NCBI GenBank assembly: GCA_037200985.1
Contig: JBBCGJ010000001.1
Span: 1,154,756-1,218,755 of the forward strand
DNA: 64,000 bases
Direction of reading: 5' to 3'
DNA from: Rhizomicrobium sp.
Lineage (GTDB): Bacteria > Pseudomonadota > Alphaproteobacteria > Micropepsales > Micropepsaceae
Shown here: positions 54,015 through 63,785 of the stretch, piece by piece
How positions within the stretch are numbered: the first letter of the stretch is position 1
How the letters are laid out: every line of letters begins with the position of its first letter
Notes under the pieces: generated by a model
What the model was told of the DNA's origin: nothing
Seen by the model: only the letters and a program-made list of their open reading frames with translations
Database searches by the model: none
Made by a program: the position numbers and the translations under genes

Positions 54015-56711
54015 TTGATTGCAGTGCACAAGATCGGGCGCGCCGTCGCGCTCGCCGTCCTCGCCGCCGTTCTATGCCTGTCCGGCTGCGGCAAGGAGCC
54101 TGAGAAACGTGCGGCGCCGCGCAAGGGACTCTCGCTCGGCGGCGAAACCGTCCCGCGCGGAAAATTGCCGCGCGACGCGATTCCGCAACGCTATCGCATC
54201 GCGCTTCGCATCGATCCCAGAACCGATCGCTTCGCCGGCCATGTCGAGATCGACGTCCTTTTTCCGAAAGCGCGGCGCTCGCTCTATCTGCACGGCCTGG
54301 ACCTGAACGTTTCGGGCGTGACGGTGCGGCTCAAATCGGGCCAGAGCTTCGCGGCGCATTACGACCAGGTCGATCCGTCCGGCGTGGCGCGGCTGATCTT
54401 CGTCGACAAGGTGCCGGCCGGCGCTGCGACGCTGATCTTCGATTACGACGCGCCGTTCGATCGCTCGCTGGCGGGACTCTACAAGGTCGTCGACCGCGGC
54501 GATTCCTACGCCTTCACCCAGTTCGAATCGACCGATGCGCGCCGCGCCTTCCCGTCCTTCGACGAGCCCGGCTTCAAGACGCCGTTCGACATGACCGTGA
54601 TCGCGCCCAAGGGCATGCGGGTCATCGGCAACACGCCCATCGTCGCCGCCGCGCCCGCCGCGCACGGCATGGTCGACACCGTGTTCGAGACGACCAAGCC
54701 CCTGCCGACCTATCTGGTGGCGCTGGCGGTGGGTCCGCTCGACGTCGTCGACGGCGGCACCGCGCCGCCCAATGCCTATCGCTCGCGCCCGCTGCACATC
54801 CGCGGCATCGCGGCGCGCGGCGACGGCAAGCGCATCGCCTATGCGCTGGCGCTGACGCCCAAGATCGTCGTCGCGCTCGAGACCTATTTCGGCATCGGCT
54901 ATCCGTTCCAGAAGCTCGACATCCTGGCGGTGCCGGATTTCGCGGCCGGCGCGATGGAGAACGCCGGCGCCATCACCTTCCGCGAGCGCTATCTGCTGCT
55001 CGATCCCGACGCGCCGCTCGACCAGAAGCGCGGCAGCCTGACGGTCCAGGCGCACGAGCTGGCGCATCAATGGTTCGGCGATCTCGTCACGCCCGCCTGG
55101 TGGGACGACACCTGGCTCAACGAATCCTTCGCCAATTGGGCGGAATACAAGGCGTCCGCCGCCGTGCTGCCGCAGATGGATTTCGCCACCGACACGCTGC
55201 GCGGCGGTTTCGACGTGATGGACCTCGACGAGCTGCCCTCGGCGCGGCAGATCCACCAGCCGATCGCCAATACCGACGATCTCGAAAACGCCTTCGACGC
55301 CATCACCTACGACAAGGGCGCGTCGGTGCTGCGCATGTTCGAAACTTATGTGGGGCCTGCGAACTGGCAGCGCGGCATCCATGCCTATCTGACGAAATTC
55401 GCGCGCGGCAATGCGACGGCGCGGGATTTCGTCGGCACCATCGCCGCCACCACGGGGCATCCCGAAATCGTGCCGGCCTTCGGCGATTTCATCGACCGCT
55501 CCGGCGTGCCGCTGCTGAAGGCCTCGTTGCGCTGCGCGCCGCCGGCACTGGATTTCGCGCAGTCGGCCTATGCGCCGTTCGGCTTCTCCGCCCCGCAGCG
55601 CAGTTGGCACGTGCCCGTCTGCGCGATGGACGGTGCGTCGCGCGCCTGCCGGGTCGGCGAAGGCGCGCATTTCGCGCTGGCCTTGACGGCGGGCTGCACG
55701 GCGATGCCGCTGCCGAACGCGGACGGCGCCGGCTATTACCGCTTCGCGCTGGGCGAGGCCGATTGGCAGAAGCAGATCGCGCTGGCGCCGAAGATGGACG
55801 CCACCGGCCAGATCACGCTCCTGGCCAACGTCTTCGCCGGATTGCGCAACGGCCAAGCGCGCGCCGCAGACGCGTTCGCGCTCATCCATGCGCTGGCGCC
55901 GGCCGCGCGCTGGGACGTGCTGGCAAGCCTCGCCAACAGGCTCATGCCGCTGCGCCACAGTCTGGCGGCCAGCGACCTTCCCGCCTATCGCGCCTTCCTC
56001 AGCCGGAACTTCCTGGCGCGCCTCAAGACGGCGGGCGTCTCGCCGCGCAAGGGCGAAGCGCCGGCCGATGCGTTCGCGCGCGAATATCTCGCGATCCTGC
56101 TCGTCACCGAAGCGCACGATCCCGACGCGATCGCCATGCTGGCGCGTCCGATCCAGGTCTCGACGGGACAGGGCGAAGCCAAATGGCAGGCGCTGGCGCC
56201 CGAGGTGCGGGCCGAGGCGCTGCGTGCGGCGCTTCTGTCGGACAAGGCCTATGCCGACGACCTGGTCGCGGTGTTCCAGACCACGAATCAGGAAACCGTG
56301 CGGCGGAGCATCGTCTATGCCTTCGCCGGCAGCGACGATCCGGCGGTGATCGCCAAGCTTCTGGCGCTGGCGCCCGCCCGAATGCGGATCGGCGAATTGC
56401 GCTATCTGAACGCCTATATGCCGGAGGAGGCGGTGGCCCGCGCGGCGCTCTGGGCCTATGTGGGCGCGCATTTCGACGCCTTCGCGCAGCGCCTCAGCCT
56501 GTCCAACATGGCCGGCATGGCGGGTATTCTCAGCGGCGCCTGCGGCGCGGGCGCGCGCGCCGACGCCGAGGCTTTCCAGCAGGAGAGGCTCAGCGCCGCG
56601 CTCGGCGCGGCACGGCGAACCGCGCATACGGAAGAACAGATCGACCGCTGCATCGCGCTGCGCCGGAACGCGGGTGCCGATATCGCCGCGGCGCTGGCGA
56701 CGGCGAAGTAG
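54015..56711 (+). CDS. M1 family metallopeptidase lipoprotein
   Basis: About 898 residues. The lipobox LSGC is near residue 20 after a hydrophobic segment, so it is predicted to be lipid-anchored. GAMENAGAITFRE, the zinc motif HELAHQWFGD and the downstream Glu in NESFANWAEYK are the aminopeptidase N set. The ERAP1-like C-terminal domain follows. The start is uncertain: TTG 54015 has GGAG 8 bases ahead, ATG 53949 and GTG 54024 are alternatives. Confidence 0.9.
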   Translation: MIAVHKIGRAVALAVLAAVLCLSGCGKEPEKRAAPRKGLSLGGETVPRGKLPRDAIPQRYRIALRIDPRTDRFAGHVEIDVLFPKARRSLYLHGLDLNVSGVTVRLKSGQSFAAHYDQVDPSGVARLIFVDKVPAGAATLIFDYDAPFDRSLAGLYKVVDRGDSYAFTQFESTDARRAFPSFDEPGFKTPFDMTVIAPKGMRVIGNTPIVAAAPAAHGMVDTVFETTKPLPTYLVALAVGPLDVVDGGTAPPNAYRSRPLHIRGIAARGDGKRIAYALALTPKIVVALETYFGIGYPFQKLDILAVPDFAAGAMENAGAITFRERYLLLDPDAPLDQKRGSLTVQAHELAHQWFGDLVTPAWWDDTWLNESFANWAEYKASAAVLPQMDFATDTLRGGFDVMDLDELPSARQIHQPIANTDDLENAFDAITYDKGASVLRMFETYVGPANWQRGIHAYLTKFARGNATARDFVGTIAATTGHPEIVPAFGDFIDRSGVPLLKASLRCAPPALDFAQSAYAPFGFSAPQRSWHVPVCAMDGASRACRVGEGAHFALALTAGCTAMPLPNADGAGYYRFALGEADWQKQIALAPKMDATGQITLLANVFAGLRNGQARAADAFALIHALAPAARWDVLASLANRLMPLRHSLAASDLPAYRAFLSRNFLARLKTAGVSPRKGEAPADAFAREYLAILLVTEAHDPDAIAMLARPIQVSTGQGEAKWQALAPEVRAEALRAALLSDKAYADDLVAVFQTTNQETVRRSIVYAFAGSDDPAVIAKLLALAPARMRIGELRYLNAYMPEEAVARAALWAYVGAHFDAFAQRLSLSNMAGMAGILSGACGAGARADAEAFQQERLSAALGAARRTAHTEEQIDRCIALRRNAGADIAAALATAK

Positions 56712-56717
56712 CACGCC

Positions 56718-57509
56718 TCAAGCCTTGTGGCCGCGCGCCACCATGTAGCCGGCAATGCGCGTGATCGGGAAGAGGCCGTCCTGGGCGGCCATCCGCTCCG
56801 CCAATTCGCGGTCGAGATTTCGCAGCGTCGCCTCGTCGGCTCGGTCGCCGGGCGGAAACGAGCGCAGGCAGTTCACGACATCCTGCGCATCGGTCACGCG
56901 CAGGATGTCGGTCTTCGCATGGACTTCGACATCGCGGAAATGGCGGCGCAGGATCGGCTCGCCGCTCTCCAGGCTGAACGGCGCGGAGCCGACGTCATAG
57001 GGCGGCGTGCCGAAAACGGCATGCGAAAGCCGGTTCATCTCCGCCATCGACGCGGCGCCGTTGGTGGTGACGATGAGCGTGCCGCCGGGCTTCAGCACGC
57101 GGGCGATTTCCGCGACGGCGCGGTCTTTGTCCGGCGCGTGATAGAGCATGTGCATCGCCGTCACGATGTCGAAACCATCGTCGGCGAAGGGCAGGACGCA
57201 GACATCGGCCACCGCACCGGTCACGGAGCGCCACATGCCGCCTGCGCCGGTTGCGTTCTTTACGGCCTCCCCCACCATTCCGGGCGACAGATCGGCGAGC
57301 GTCAGCGCGATGCCGGGCGGCAATGCCTTGGCGGCGGCCGCCCAGAACCGGCCGGGTCCGCAGCCGATGTCGAGCACGCTTGCGCCGGCGGCGAACAGAC
57401 CGGTATCAGCGAGCGACCACGGCCTGCCTTGCGGCGCGTATTTGATGTGGATGAGGGCGCGCGCCATCATCCGGCTGCTGTCCTGGTACTGGCGCCGTAT
57501 CTCGCTCAT
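56718..57509 (-). CDS. class I SAM-dependent methyltransferase
   Basis: 263 residues: VLDIGCGPGRFWAAAA SAM loop, LPFADDGFDIVTAMHMLYHAPD, and VLKPGGTLIVTTNG. Substrate unknown. Converges with the M1 peptidase gene, 6 bases apart. Confidence 0.9.
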   Translation of the reverse strand: MSEIRRQYQDSSRMMARALIHIKYAPQGRPWSLADTGLFAAGASVLDIGCGPGRFWAAAAKALPPGIALTLADLSPGMVGEAVKNATGAGGMWRSVTGAVADVCVLPFADDGFDIVTAMHMLYHAPDKDRAVAEIARVLKPGGTLIVTTNGAASMAEMNRLSHAVFGTPPYDVGSAPFSLESGEPILRRHFRDVEVHAKTDILRVTDAQDVVNCLRSFPPGDRADEATLRNLDRELAERMAAQDGLFPITRIAGYMVARGHKA

Positions 57510-57578
57510 GACGAACCGCCCGGCCGGAGTCGCGCGCGGACGATAGCGCCGCTCCGGCCGTCGCGCTACGCGAGCGGT

Positions 57579-58274
57579 TCAATCGTCGAAGTGCCAGTAG
57601 CCGTCGCGGCCGTAGCAGGCGGCGCCGTCATGGCGAAATTCCTCGCCGTGCCGGTACGTCACGGTGGTGAATTCGCGGCAGCGCAGTCCGTCCTCGGAAT
57701 ATTCGCGCGTCGGCGTGAAGTAGCCATAGCTGTCGCCATGGCGCCATTCGTAGCGTCGGCCGATATCGCCGTTGAGGCCGACCGCGTATTCGTTGAAGGC
57801 ATAGCGCTGGTCGTCGCAGTCGATGTCGTGCGTCACGGCATGGCCGAACAGTCCGCCGAGCAGGATGCCGCCGACGATGGCCGCGGGATTGCCGTGGCTC
57901 GCGACGCCGCCGATCAGCCCGCCGCCGGCCGCGCCGAACACGGTGCCCGCCGCATTGCCGGCGTGGCAATCGCGCTCGTAATCGCCTTCATGATAATAGC
58001 GCGGCGGCGGAGGAGGGGGACCGCGGTCGTCGTCCGGCGGAGGCGGTCCGCGATCGTCGGCATCCGGCGGCGAACCGCGGTCATCGGGCGGCGGACGGTC
58101 GGCATCCGTGAAATGTTGGTAATGACCGTTGCGGTCGTAATAACCGTCGCGGTCGCTGCGGCTGTAATAGCCGTCGGGATCAGGCCCGGCCTGCGCGAAG
58201 GCTGCGCCGCCGCTGATCGCAAGCACGGCGGCCGCCGCCAGGAACAGGGTTCTCGTCCGCATATAAATCTCCAT
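57579..58274 (-). CDS. secreted glycine-zipper protein (paralogue 2)
   Basis: 231 residues (227 if ATG 58262 is used). A signal peptide (TLFLAAAAVLAISGGAAFA), then a Pro/Asp-rich linker with DDRGPPPP repeats, a glycine zipper (GTVFGAAGGGLIGGVASHGN) and THDIDCDDQRYAFNEYA, GDIGRRYEW, CREFTTVTYRHGEEF, shared with the protein at 53362. The linker is unique to this copy. Function unknown. Confidence 0.85.
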   Translation of the reverse strand: MEIYMRTRTLFLAAAAVLAISGGAAFAQAGPDPDGYYSRSDRDGYYDRNGHYQHFTDADRPPPDDRGSPPDADDRGPPPPDDDRGPPPPPPRYYHEGDYERDCHAGNAAGTVFGAAGGGLIGGVASHGNPAAIVGGILLGGLFGHAVTHDIDCDDQRYAFNEYAVGLNGDIGRRYEWRHGDSYGYFTPTREYSEDGLRCREFTTVTYRHGEEFRHDGAACYGRDGYWHFDD

Positions 58275-58348
58275 CGCAAACGCCCTCCACCCCAGCGATG
58301 GATACGTCGGAAGATAGGATTTGTTCCGGTTTGCGGCGGCACCGCGCG

Positions 58349-58759
58349 TCAGGAGCCGAAGGCGACCGCGTGCATGATGCGGCCGGGGAGGAAGGTGAGC
58401 GTTCCGGCGATCAGCATGCCGCCGACGTAGAGCGTGATCATCGCGCGCTTGTGCATCGCGACGTTGTGCGTCCAGGCCCCGCGCAGCGCGCCGACGACCG
58501 CGAACAAGGTCAGCGGCACCAGAAGATGGATCGGGCTGAGACCCCAGAACGGGCTGTGCGGCATGAGCTGGTGGACGAACAAGGTCGTGATCGCCGTGAT
58601 GCTCATCAGCACGAGATAGAGATAGCCGAGCGCACGATGCAGCGGAGCGCCCTTGCGGCTGGCAAATATCAGGAAGGTGCCGATCAGGAATGCAGGCGCC
58701 ACGGTCGCGACGTGAACCTGCACGGCCGTCGGCGCGTGCAGCAGCGGCTCCAAAGTCAT
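58349..58759 (-). CDS. DUF2306 family membrane protein
   Basis: 136 residues with four hydrophobic helices. HVATVAPAFLIGTFLIF, the HRALGYLYLVLMSITA block and AMHKRAMITLYVGGMLIAG match DUF2306-type proteins, including conserved His residues. The ATG at 58759 is preferred. It lies where sdhB would normally be expected, downstream of sdhA, on the same strand. Confidence 0.85.
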   Translation of the reverse strand: MTLEPLLHAPTAVQVHVATVAPAFLIGTFLIFASRKGAPLHRALGYLYLVLMSITAITTLFVHQLMPHSPFWGLSPIHLLVPLTLFAVVGALRGAWTHNVAMHKRAMITLYVGGMLIAGTLTFLPGRIMHAVAFGS

Positions 58760-58839
58760 GCCGGCCCCCTTTTTCCTTACGTCGTAAATGATCTGGGTGG
58801 CAGCGTTCGCCTTTTCAAGAGCCGAACGATCGGAGGCTT

Positions 58840-60630
58840 TCAATACGTCCGCGCCTTGGGCGGGATGTATTCGACTTCGTTGGTCAGCGTGTAGGTGTGT
58901 ACCGGGCGATAGTCGAGCCGCGCCACGCCGGTCGCGGGATCGAGCCAGGACAGTGTGTGCTTCATCCAGTTCGCGTCGTCGCGGTTGGGGAAGTCCTCGC
59001 GGGCATGGGCGCCGCGGCTTTCGTGGCGCACCACCGCGCCCTCCAGCGCGACGATGGCCTGCTGGATCAGGTTCTCGAATTCCAGCGTCTCGACCAGATC
59101 GGTGTTCCAGATCAGCGAGCGGTCGGAGACCTTGACGTCCTTCAGCCGGGCATAGATCGCGTCGATGTTCTTCTGGCCGCTTTTGAGCGTGTCGCCGGTG
59201 CGGAACACGGCGGCGTCCTCCTGCATCGCCCTTTGCATCGCAAGGCGCAGCTCGGCAGTCGGCGTGCCGCCCTTGGCGTTACGATATTTGTCGAGCCGGG
59301 CGATGGCTTCGTCGCCCGCGCCCTTGGGCAGGTCGTGATGGCCGGTGACGCCCTTGAGCGACTCCGCGGCGTGCATGCCGGCGGCCTTGCCGAACACGAC
59401 GAGATCGATCAGCGAGTTGGAGCCCAGCCGGTTGGCGCCGTGCACCGAAACGCAGGCCGCCTCGCCGACGGCCATCAGGCCTTGGATGGGCGTGTCGGGA
59501 TTGCCGTTCTTCAGCGTCACCGCATCGCCGGTGTAATGGCAGGGAATGCCGCCCATGTTGTAGTGCACCGTCGGCAGAACCGGGATCGGCTCCTTGGTGA
59601 CGTCGACGCCGGCGAAGATGCGCGCGCTTTCCGAGATGCCGGGCAGGCGCTCATGGATGATCTTCGGATCGAGATGGGACAGGTGCAGGAAGATGTGGTC
59701 CTTGTTCGGCCCGACGCCGCGGCCTTCGCGGATCTCGATGGTCATGGCGCGGCTGACCACGTCGCGCGACGCGAGGTCCTTCGCATTGGGCGCATAGCGC
59801 TCCATGAAGCGCTCGCCCTCCGAATTGGTGAGATAGCCGCCTTCGCCGCGCACGCCCTCGGTGATCAGCACGCCGGCGCCGTAGATGCCGGTCGGATGGA
59901 ACTGGATGAACTCCATGTCCTGGAGCGGCAGCCCGGCGCGCAGCACCATGGCGTTGCCGTCGCCGGTCTGGGTGTGGGCGCCGGTGCAGGAGAGGTAGAT
60001 GCGGCCATAGCCGCCGGTCGCCAGGATCACTTTATGGGCGCGGAAGCGGTGCAGCGTGCCGTCGTCCAGATTCCACGCCATCAGCCCGACGATGGCGTCG
60101 CCGTCCTTGATCAGGTCGAGCGCGAAATACTCGATGAAGAAATTCACCTCGTGCTTCACGCATTGGCCGTACAATGTGTGCAGCATCGCATGGCCGGTGC
60201 GGTCGGCGGCGGCGCATGTGCGCTGCGCGATGCCCTGGCCGTAGTTCGAGGTCATGCCGCCGAAGGCGCGCTGGTAGATCTTGCCGTCTTCGGTGCGCGA
60301 GAAGGGCAGGCCGAAATGCTCGAGCTCGTAAACCGCCTCGGGCGCGTTGCGGCAGAGATATTCGATGGCGTCCTGGTCGCCCAGCCAGTCCGACCCCTTC
60401 ACGGTGTCGTACATGTGCCAGCGCCAGTCGTCCTCGCCCATGTTTCCGAGCGCGGCCGCGACGCCGCCCTGGGCGGCGACGGTATGGCTGCGGGTCGGGA
60501 AGACCTTGGTGATGCAGGCCGTCTTGAGGCCGAGGCGGGCGCATTCCAGCGTGGCCCGGAGGCCCGAGCCGCCGGCGCCGACGACGACGACGTCGAATGT
60601 GTGGTCGACGATGGTGTATCCGGCGGTCAT
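58840..60630 (-). CDS. sdhA: succinate dehydrogenase flavoprotein subunit
   Basis: 596 residues. FAD loop [17 protein letters not shown], the His carrying covalent FAD in [21 protein letters not shown], and an active-site Arg in [12 protein letters not shown]. Oxidises succinate at the membrane in the TCA cycle and respiratory chain. ATG 60630 overlaps the sdhD stop by ATGA. The gene for the iron-sulfur subunit sdhB is not next to it. Confidence 0.97.
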   Translation of the reverse strand: MTAGYTIVDHTFDVVVVGAGGSGLRATLECARLGLKTACITKVFPTRSHTVAAQGGVAAALGNMGEDDWRWHMYDTVKGSDWLGDQDAIEYLCRNAPEAVYELEHFGLPFSRTEDGKIYQRAFGGMTSNYGQGIAQRTCAAADRTGHAMLHTLYGQCVKHEVNFFIEYFALDLIKDGDAIVGLMAWNLDDGTLHRFRAHKVILATGGYGRIYLSCTGAHTQTGDGNAMVLRAGLPLQDMEFIQFHPTGIYGAGVLITEGVRGEGGYLTNSEGERFMERYAPNAKDLASRDVVSRAMTIEIREGRGVGPNKDHIFLHLSHLDPKIIHERLPGISESARIFAGVDVTKEPIPVLPTVHYNMGGIPCHYTGDAVTLKNGNPDTPIQGLMAVGEAACVSVHGANRLGSNSLIDLVVFGKAAGMHAAESLKGVTGHHDLPKGAGDEAIARLDKYRNAKGGTPTAELRLAMQRAMQEDAAVFRTGDTLKSGQKNIDAIYARLKDVKVSDRSLIWNTDLVETLEFENLIQQAIVALEGAVVRHESRGAHAREDFPNRDDANWMKHTLSWLDPATGVARLDYRPVHTYTLTNEVEYIPPKARTY

Positions 60631-61010
60631 ACGATGGGTCCAGCGATGCGGAGCAGGGCATAGAGGCAGGCGGCGGCGACGGCGATCGCGAAGCCGCGCA
60701 TGAGCAGCATCAGCGAGAGCTTCTGCCAGGAGACGTAGACGTAGTCGTCGATGACGACCTGCATGCCGAGCGCCATGTGATAGACCGCGATGAGCACGAA
60801 GGCGGCCATCAGGATCGCGTTGAGCGGCTTGGACAGGAAGGCCAGCGTGGCGGCCTCGTGCGCGCCCACCAGTCCGAGCGCCGAGACGCCGAACCAGATC
60901 GCCAGCGGGATCAGCGCCGCGGCGGTGACGCGCTGGCGCCAGAAATGCGTCACGCCGGAATGGGCGGAGCCGAGGCCCTCGACCTTGTGCAGCGGGGTTT
61001 CGAGGCTCAC
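60627..61010 (-). CDS. sdhD: succinate dehydrogenase membrane anchor subunit
   Basis: 127 residues with three membrane helices: [36 protein letters not shown] (with heme-ligand His) and [29 protein letters not shown]-like DDYVYVSWQ residues follow helix 2. A GTG start at 61010 overlaps the sdhC stop by four bases. Confidence 0.93.
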   Translation of the reverse strand: MSLETPLHKVEGLGSAHSGVTHFWRQRVTAAALIPLAIWFGVSALGLVGAHEAATLAFLSKPLNAILMAAFVLIAVYHMALGMQVVIDDYVYVSWQKLSLMLLMRGFAIAVAAACLYALLRIAGPIV

Positions 61011-61426
61011 TGGTAGTATCCCCCATAGCCGCCATAGGCGAGCGCGAAGAAGCCGGCGGCGACCAGGATCGAGGCCGCGATCACCAGGATGGAATTGGTC
61101 TGCGCCGTCTCTTTCGAGAAGCCGAAGCCCATGTCCCAGGCGAGATGGCGGATGCCGTTGAGCAGGTGGAAGGCGAGCGACCACACGACCAGGAACAGGA
61201 TGACCTGGCCGAGCGGCGTGCCGGCGAGATCGGTGAACTCACGGAACGAGTCGGGCCCGCTCGCCACCGCATAGAGCCACCAGGCGAGAAGGACGGTGCC
61301 CGCGGCCAGCCCCATGCCGGTGAAGCGATGGGTGATCGACGTCGCCATGGTGACGGGCCAGTGATAGATCGTCACGAAGGGCGACAAGGGGCGCGGGCGC
61401 TGCGCCCTGTGCGGGGTATCCGCCAT
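61007..61426 (-). CDS. sdhC: succinate dehydrogenase cytochrome b556 subunit
   Basis: 139 residues: [32 protein letters not shown] (signature with heme ligand), and [17 protein letters not shown]. Three membrane helices. First gene of sdhCDA; ATG at 61426 matches the family start. Confidence 0.95.
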   Translation of the reverse strand: MADTPHRAQRPRPLSPFVTIYHWPVTMATSITHRFTGMGLAAGTVLLAWWLYAVASGPDSFREFTDLAGTPLGQVILFLVVWSLAFHLLNGIRHLAWDMGFGFSKETAQTNSILVIAASILVAAGFFALAYGGYGGYYQ

Positions 61427-61627
61427 GAATTTCCTCGAGAAAGCGGGTATGCGAAGCGGGCCGGAGTGTAGGGCGGGGCGACCGCCTGTCAACCGCGCCG
61501 ATGCCAGCGAATCGGCAGGATTTCCGCGCCGTTTCTCCCCAGTGTTGCGCCTGTCCATTTTGTCACTTTGCAGTGCAGCATTGGTTGCGGCATTGTTCGC
61601 ACACGAGTTGGGGGCGTCCGCCGGGCA

Positions 61628-63070
61628 ATGAGCGAGTTGGGAAGCACCGTTGCGGGGTTACGCCCGTTTCGCTTCGTGTTCCCGGCCGCGCCGATTGCGC
61701 GGCCGCGCAACGAGCTTCTCGGCGTTCTTCTTCTCACCCCGATCCTGTTGTCCGTGGCCGCCTGGAACGGCTTCCCGATCATCTTCTACGATACCGGCGC
61801 CTACATGCTGCAGGGGCTGGGGCATCTCTTCATCGCCGAGCGGTCGCCGATCTATTCCGGCTTCCTGGCGGCGAGCGGCGGCGCGCTGAGCCTATGGCTG
61901 GTGGCGGCGGCGCAGTGCCTGATCACCGCCTTCGTCATGGTGGAATTCGCCCGCGCGATCCGGCCGCAGATGGCGCTCTGGGCGCTGCTGGCGATCGGCG
62001 CGGTCTTGTGCCTTACGACGGGACTTCCCTGGTATGCCGGCCAGATCGAGCCGGATTGCTTCGTCGCCGTGGCGCCGCTCGCGATCTATCTGCTGGCGTT
62101 CCATGGCGAGGAATTGGGGTCCGCGCGCAAGACCCTGCTCGTGGTCGCGGCGACCATCGCGATCGCCTGTCATTCCTCGCATGTCGCGCTCGCCGCGGGC
62201 CTGCTCGTCGTCCTGGCCGCGATGCGCTTCGCGCCGGTCGCCTGGATCGAGGCCAACGCGCTGCCGCGCCCGCGGCTCAGGCTTTCCGTGGCGAGCTTCG
62301 TTCTGGCGATCCTGTCGATCTATGCCGCGAACTACATCTTCACCAAGCACGTCTTCTTCAGCCGTTCGGGCATGGTTTTCCTGGAAGCGCGGCTGATGGA
62401 GGACGGACTGATCGCGCCGGTGCTCGACACCGATTGCCCCGCGGCCGGCTATGCGATCTGCCCCTATAAGGACCGTCTGCCGGTCCATGCCGATACCTGG
62501 CTTTGGATGGGCGGCATCGCCAGTCCGTTCCACAAGGCCGGCGGCTTCGAGAAACGGGCAAAGGAATCCGCGCACCTCGTGGGCCAGAGCCTGGCGCGCT
62601 ATCCGCTGGAGAACGCCATCGTCGCGGCTCAGGACGCGGGACTGCAGTTCTTCTGGTTCCAGACCGGCGACGGGATCGTGCCGCAGGAATGGGTGCTGAA
62701 CCGCGAGTTCAAGGTCGCCATTCCCCAGCAGCTCGACGACTACGACCACGCCTATCAGCAGGAAGGCGCGATCTGGTTCCTGCCGATCAACCTCGTGCAT
62801 GTGCCCGTCGCGATCCTGTCGCTGGCGGCGCTCTACCTCGTCCTGCGCAACGCGGTGCGGCGGCGCGACTGGCGCGGCAGCGTGCTGCCGGCCTTCGTCC
62901 TGCTCGCGCTCCTGGGCAACGCCTTCGTCTGCGGCGTGTTCTCCGGCCCGCATGGCCGCTACCAGTCGCGCATCATGTGGCTGCCGACCTTCGCGGTCAT
63001 TCTCATCGCCTGGCCCCGGATCGAGAGCGAAGCGCGGCGCCGGCTGGATACGAAAACACCCACCGCCTAG
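61628..63070 (+). CDS. polytopic membrane protein of unknown function
   Basis: 480 residues with about ten hydrophobic segments and a loop FPIIFYDTGAYMLQGLG near the start that recalls dolichyl-mannose-transferase-like (GT-C) membrane enzymes, though I cannot confirm that. A large loop with DTDCPAAGYAICPYKDRLP occurs mid-protein. ATG 61628. Divergent from sdhC; upstream of rpe. Confidence 0.75.
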   Translation: MSELGSTVAGLRPFRFVFPAAPIARPRNELLGVLLLTPILLSVAAWNGFPIIFYDTGAYMLQGLGHLFIAERSPIYSGFLAASGGALSLWLVAAAQCLITAFVMVEFARAIRPQMALWALLAIGAVLCLTTGLPWYAGQIEPDCFVAVAPLAIYLLAFHGEELGSARKTLLVVAATIAIACHSSHVALAAGLLVVLAAMRFAPVAWIEANALPRPRLRLSVASFVLAILSIYAANYIFTKHVFFSRSGMVFLEARLMEDGLIAPVLDTDCPAAGYAICPYKDRLPVHADTWLWMGGIASPFHKAGGFEKRAKESAHLVGQSLARYPLENAIVAAQDAGLQFFWFQTGDGIVPQEWVLNREFKVAIPQQLDDYDHAYQQEGAIWFLPINLVHVPVAILSLAALYLVLRNAVRRRDWRGSVLPAFVLLALLGNAFVCGVFSGPHGRYQSRIMWLPTFAVILIAWPRIESEARRRLDTKTPTA

Positions 63071-63112
63071 GCGCGTTCCCGCCTTGCGGGCAGGATCAGA
63101 ATCCGTCACTTA

Positions 63113-63781
63113 ATGGCCGCCATGGCCAGCAAAATCCGCATCGCTCCGTCGATCCTTTCGGCCGATTTCTCGCGGCTGGGCGCGGAGATCGAGGCGGTCG
63201 AGGCCGCCGGCGCCGATCTCATCCATGTGGATGTCATGGATGGCCATTATGTTCCCAACATCACGATCGGTCCGATGGTGGTGAAGGCGATCAAGCCGCA
63301 CGCCAAGAAGCCGCTCGACGTGCATCTGATGATCTCGCCGGTCGACCCTTATGTGCAGGATTTCGCGAGTGCCGGCGCCGACGGGATCACCGTCCACCCC
63401 GAGGCGGGGCCGCACGTCCATCGCACGCTGCAGTTGGTCAAGAGCCTGGGCAAGCGCGCCGGCGTGGTGCTCAATCCCGGAACCCCGGTCGAGATGCTCG
63501 ACAATCTCATGGACCTCGCGGATCTCATCCTGGTGATGAGCGTCAATCCCGGCTTCGGCGGCCAGACCTTCATCCACAGCCAGCTCCGGAAGATCGAGGC
63601 CATCGCGACGCGCATCGCCAAATCCGGCCGCGCCATCGATCTGGAGGTGGACGGCGGGATCAATCCCGAGACCGCGAGGCTCGCGGTCTCGGCCGGCGCG
63701 AACATCCTGGTCGCGGGAACCGCGGTGTTCACGGGCGGACCGTCGCGCTACGCGGCGAACATCGCCGCGCTGCGCGGCTGA
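63113..63781 (+). CDS. rpe: ribulose-phosphate 3-epimerase
   Basis: 222 residues of a TIM barrel. IRIAPSILSADFSRLG, HVDVMDGHYVPNI, VHLMI, VMSVNPGFGGQ and VDGGINPETARL are family motifs with catalytic Asp and metal His. Interconverts ribulose- and xylulose-5-phosphate. ATG 63113 or 63122 is possible. A heparinase-like gene follows after 4 bases. Confidence 0.95.
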   Translation: MAAMASKIRIAPSILSADFSRLGAEIEAVEAAGADLIHVDVMDGHYVPNITIGPMVVKAIKPHAKKPLDVHLMISPVDPYVQDFASAGADGITVHPEAGPHVHRTLQLVKSLGKRAGVVLNPGTPVEMLDNLMDLADLILVMSVNPGFGGQTFIHSQLRKIEAIATRIAKSGRAIDLEVDGGINPETARLAVSAGANILVAGTAVFTGGPSRYAANIAALRG

Positions 63782-63785
63782 TGCC

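Noticed and set aside
54072-56714. 880-residue minus-strand frame over the M1 peptidase
   Set aside because: A shadow of a certain gene; its composition is Arg/Ala/Gly-rich without motifs.
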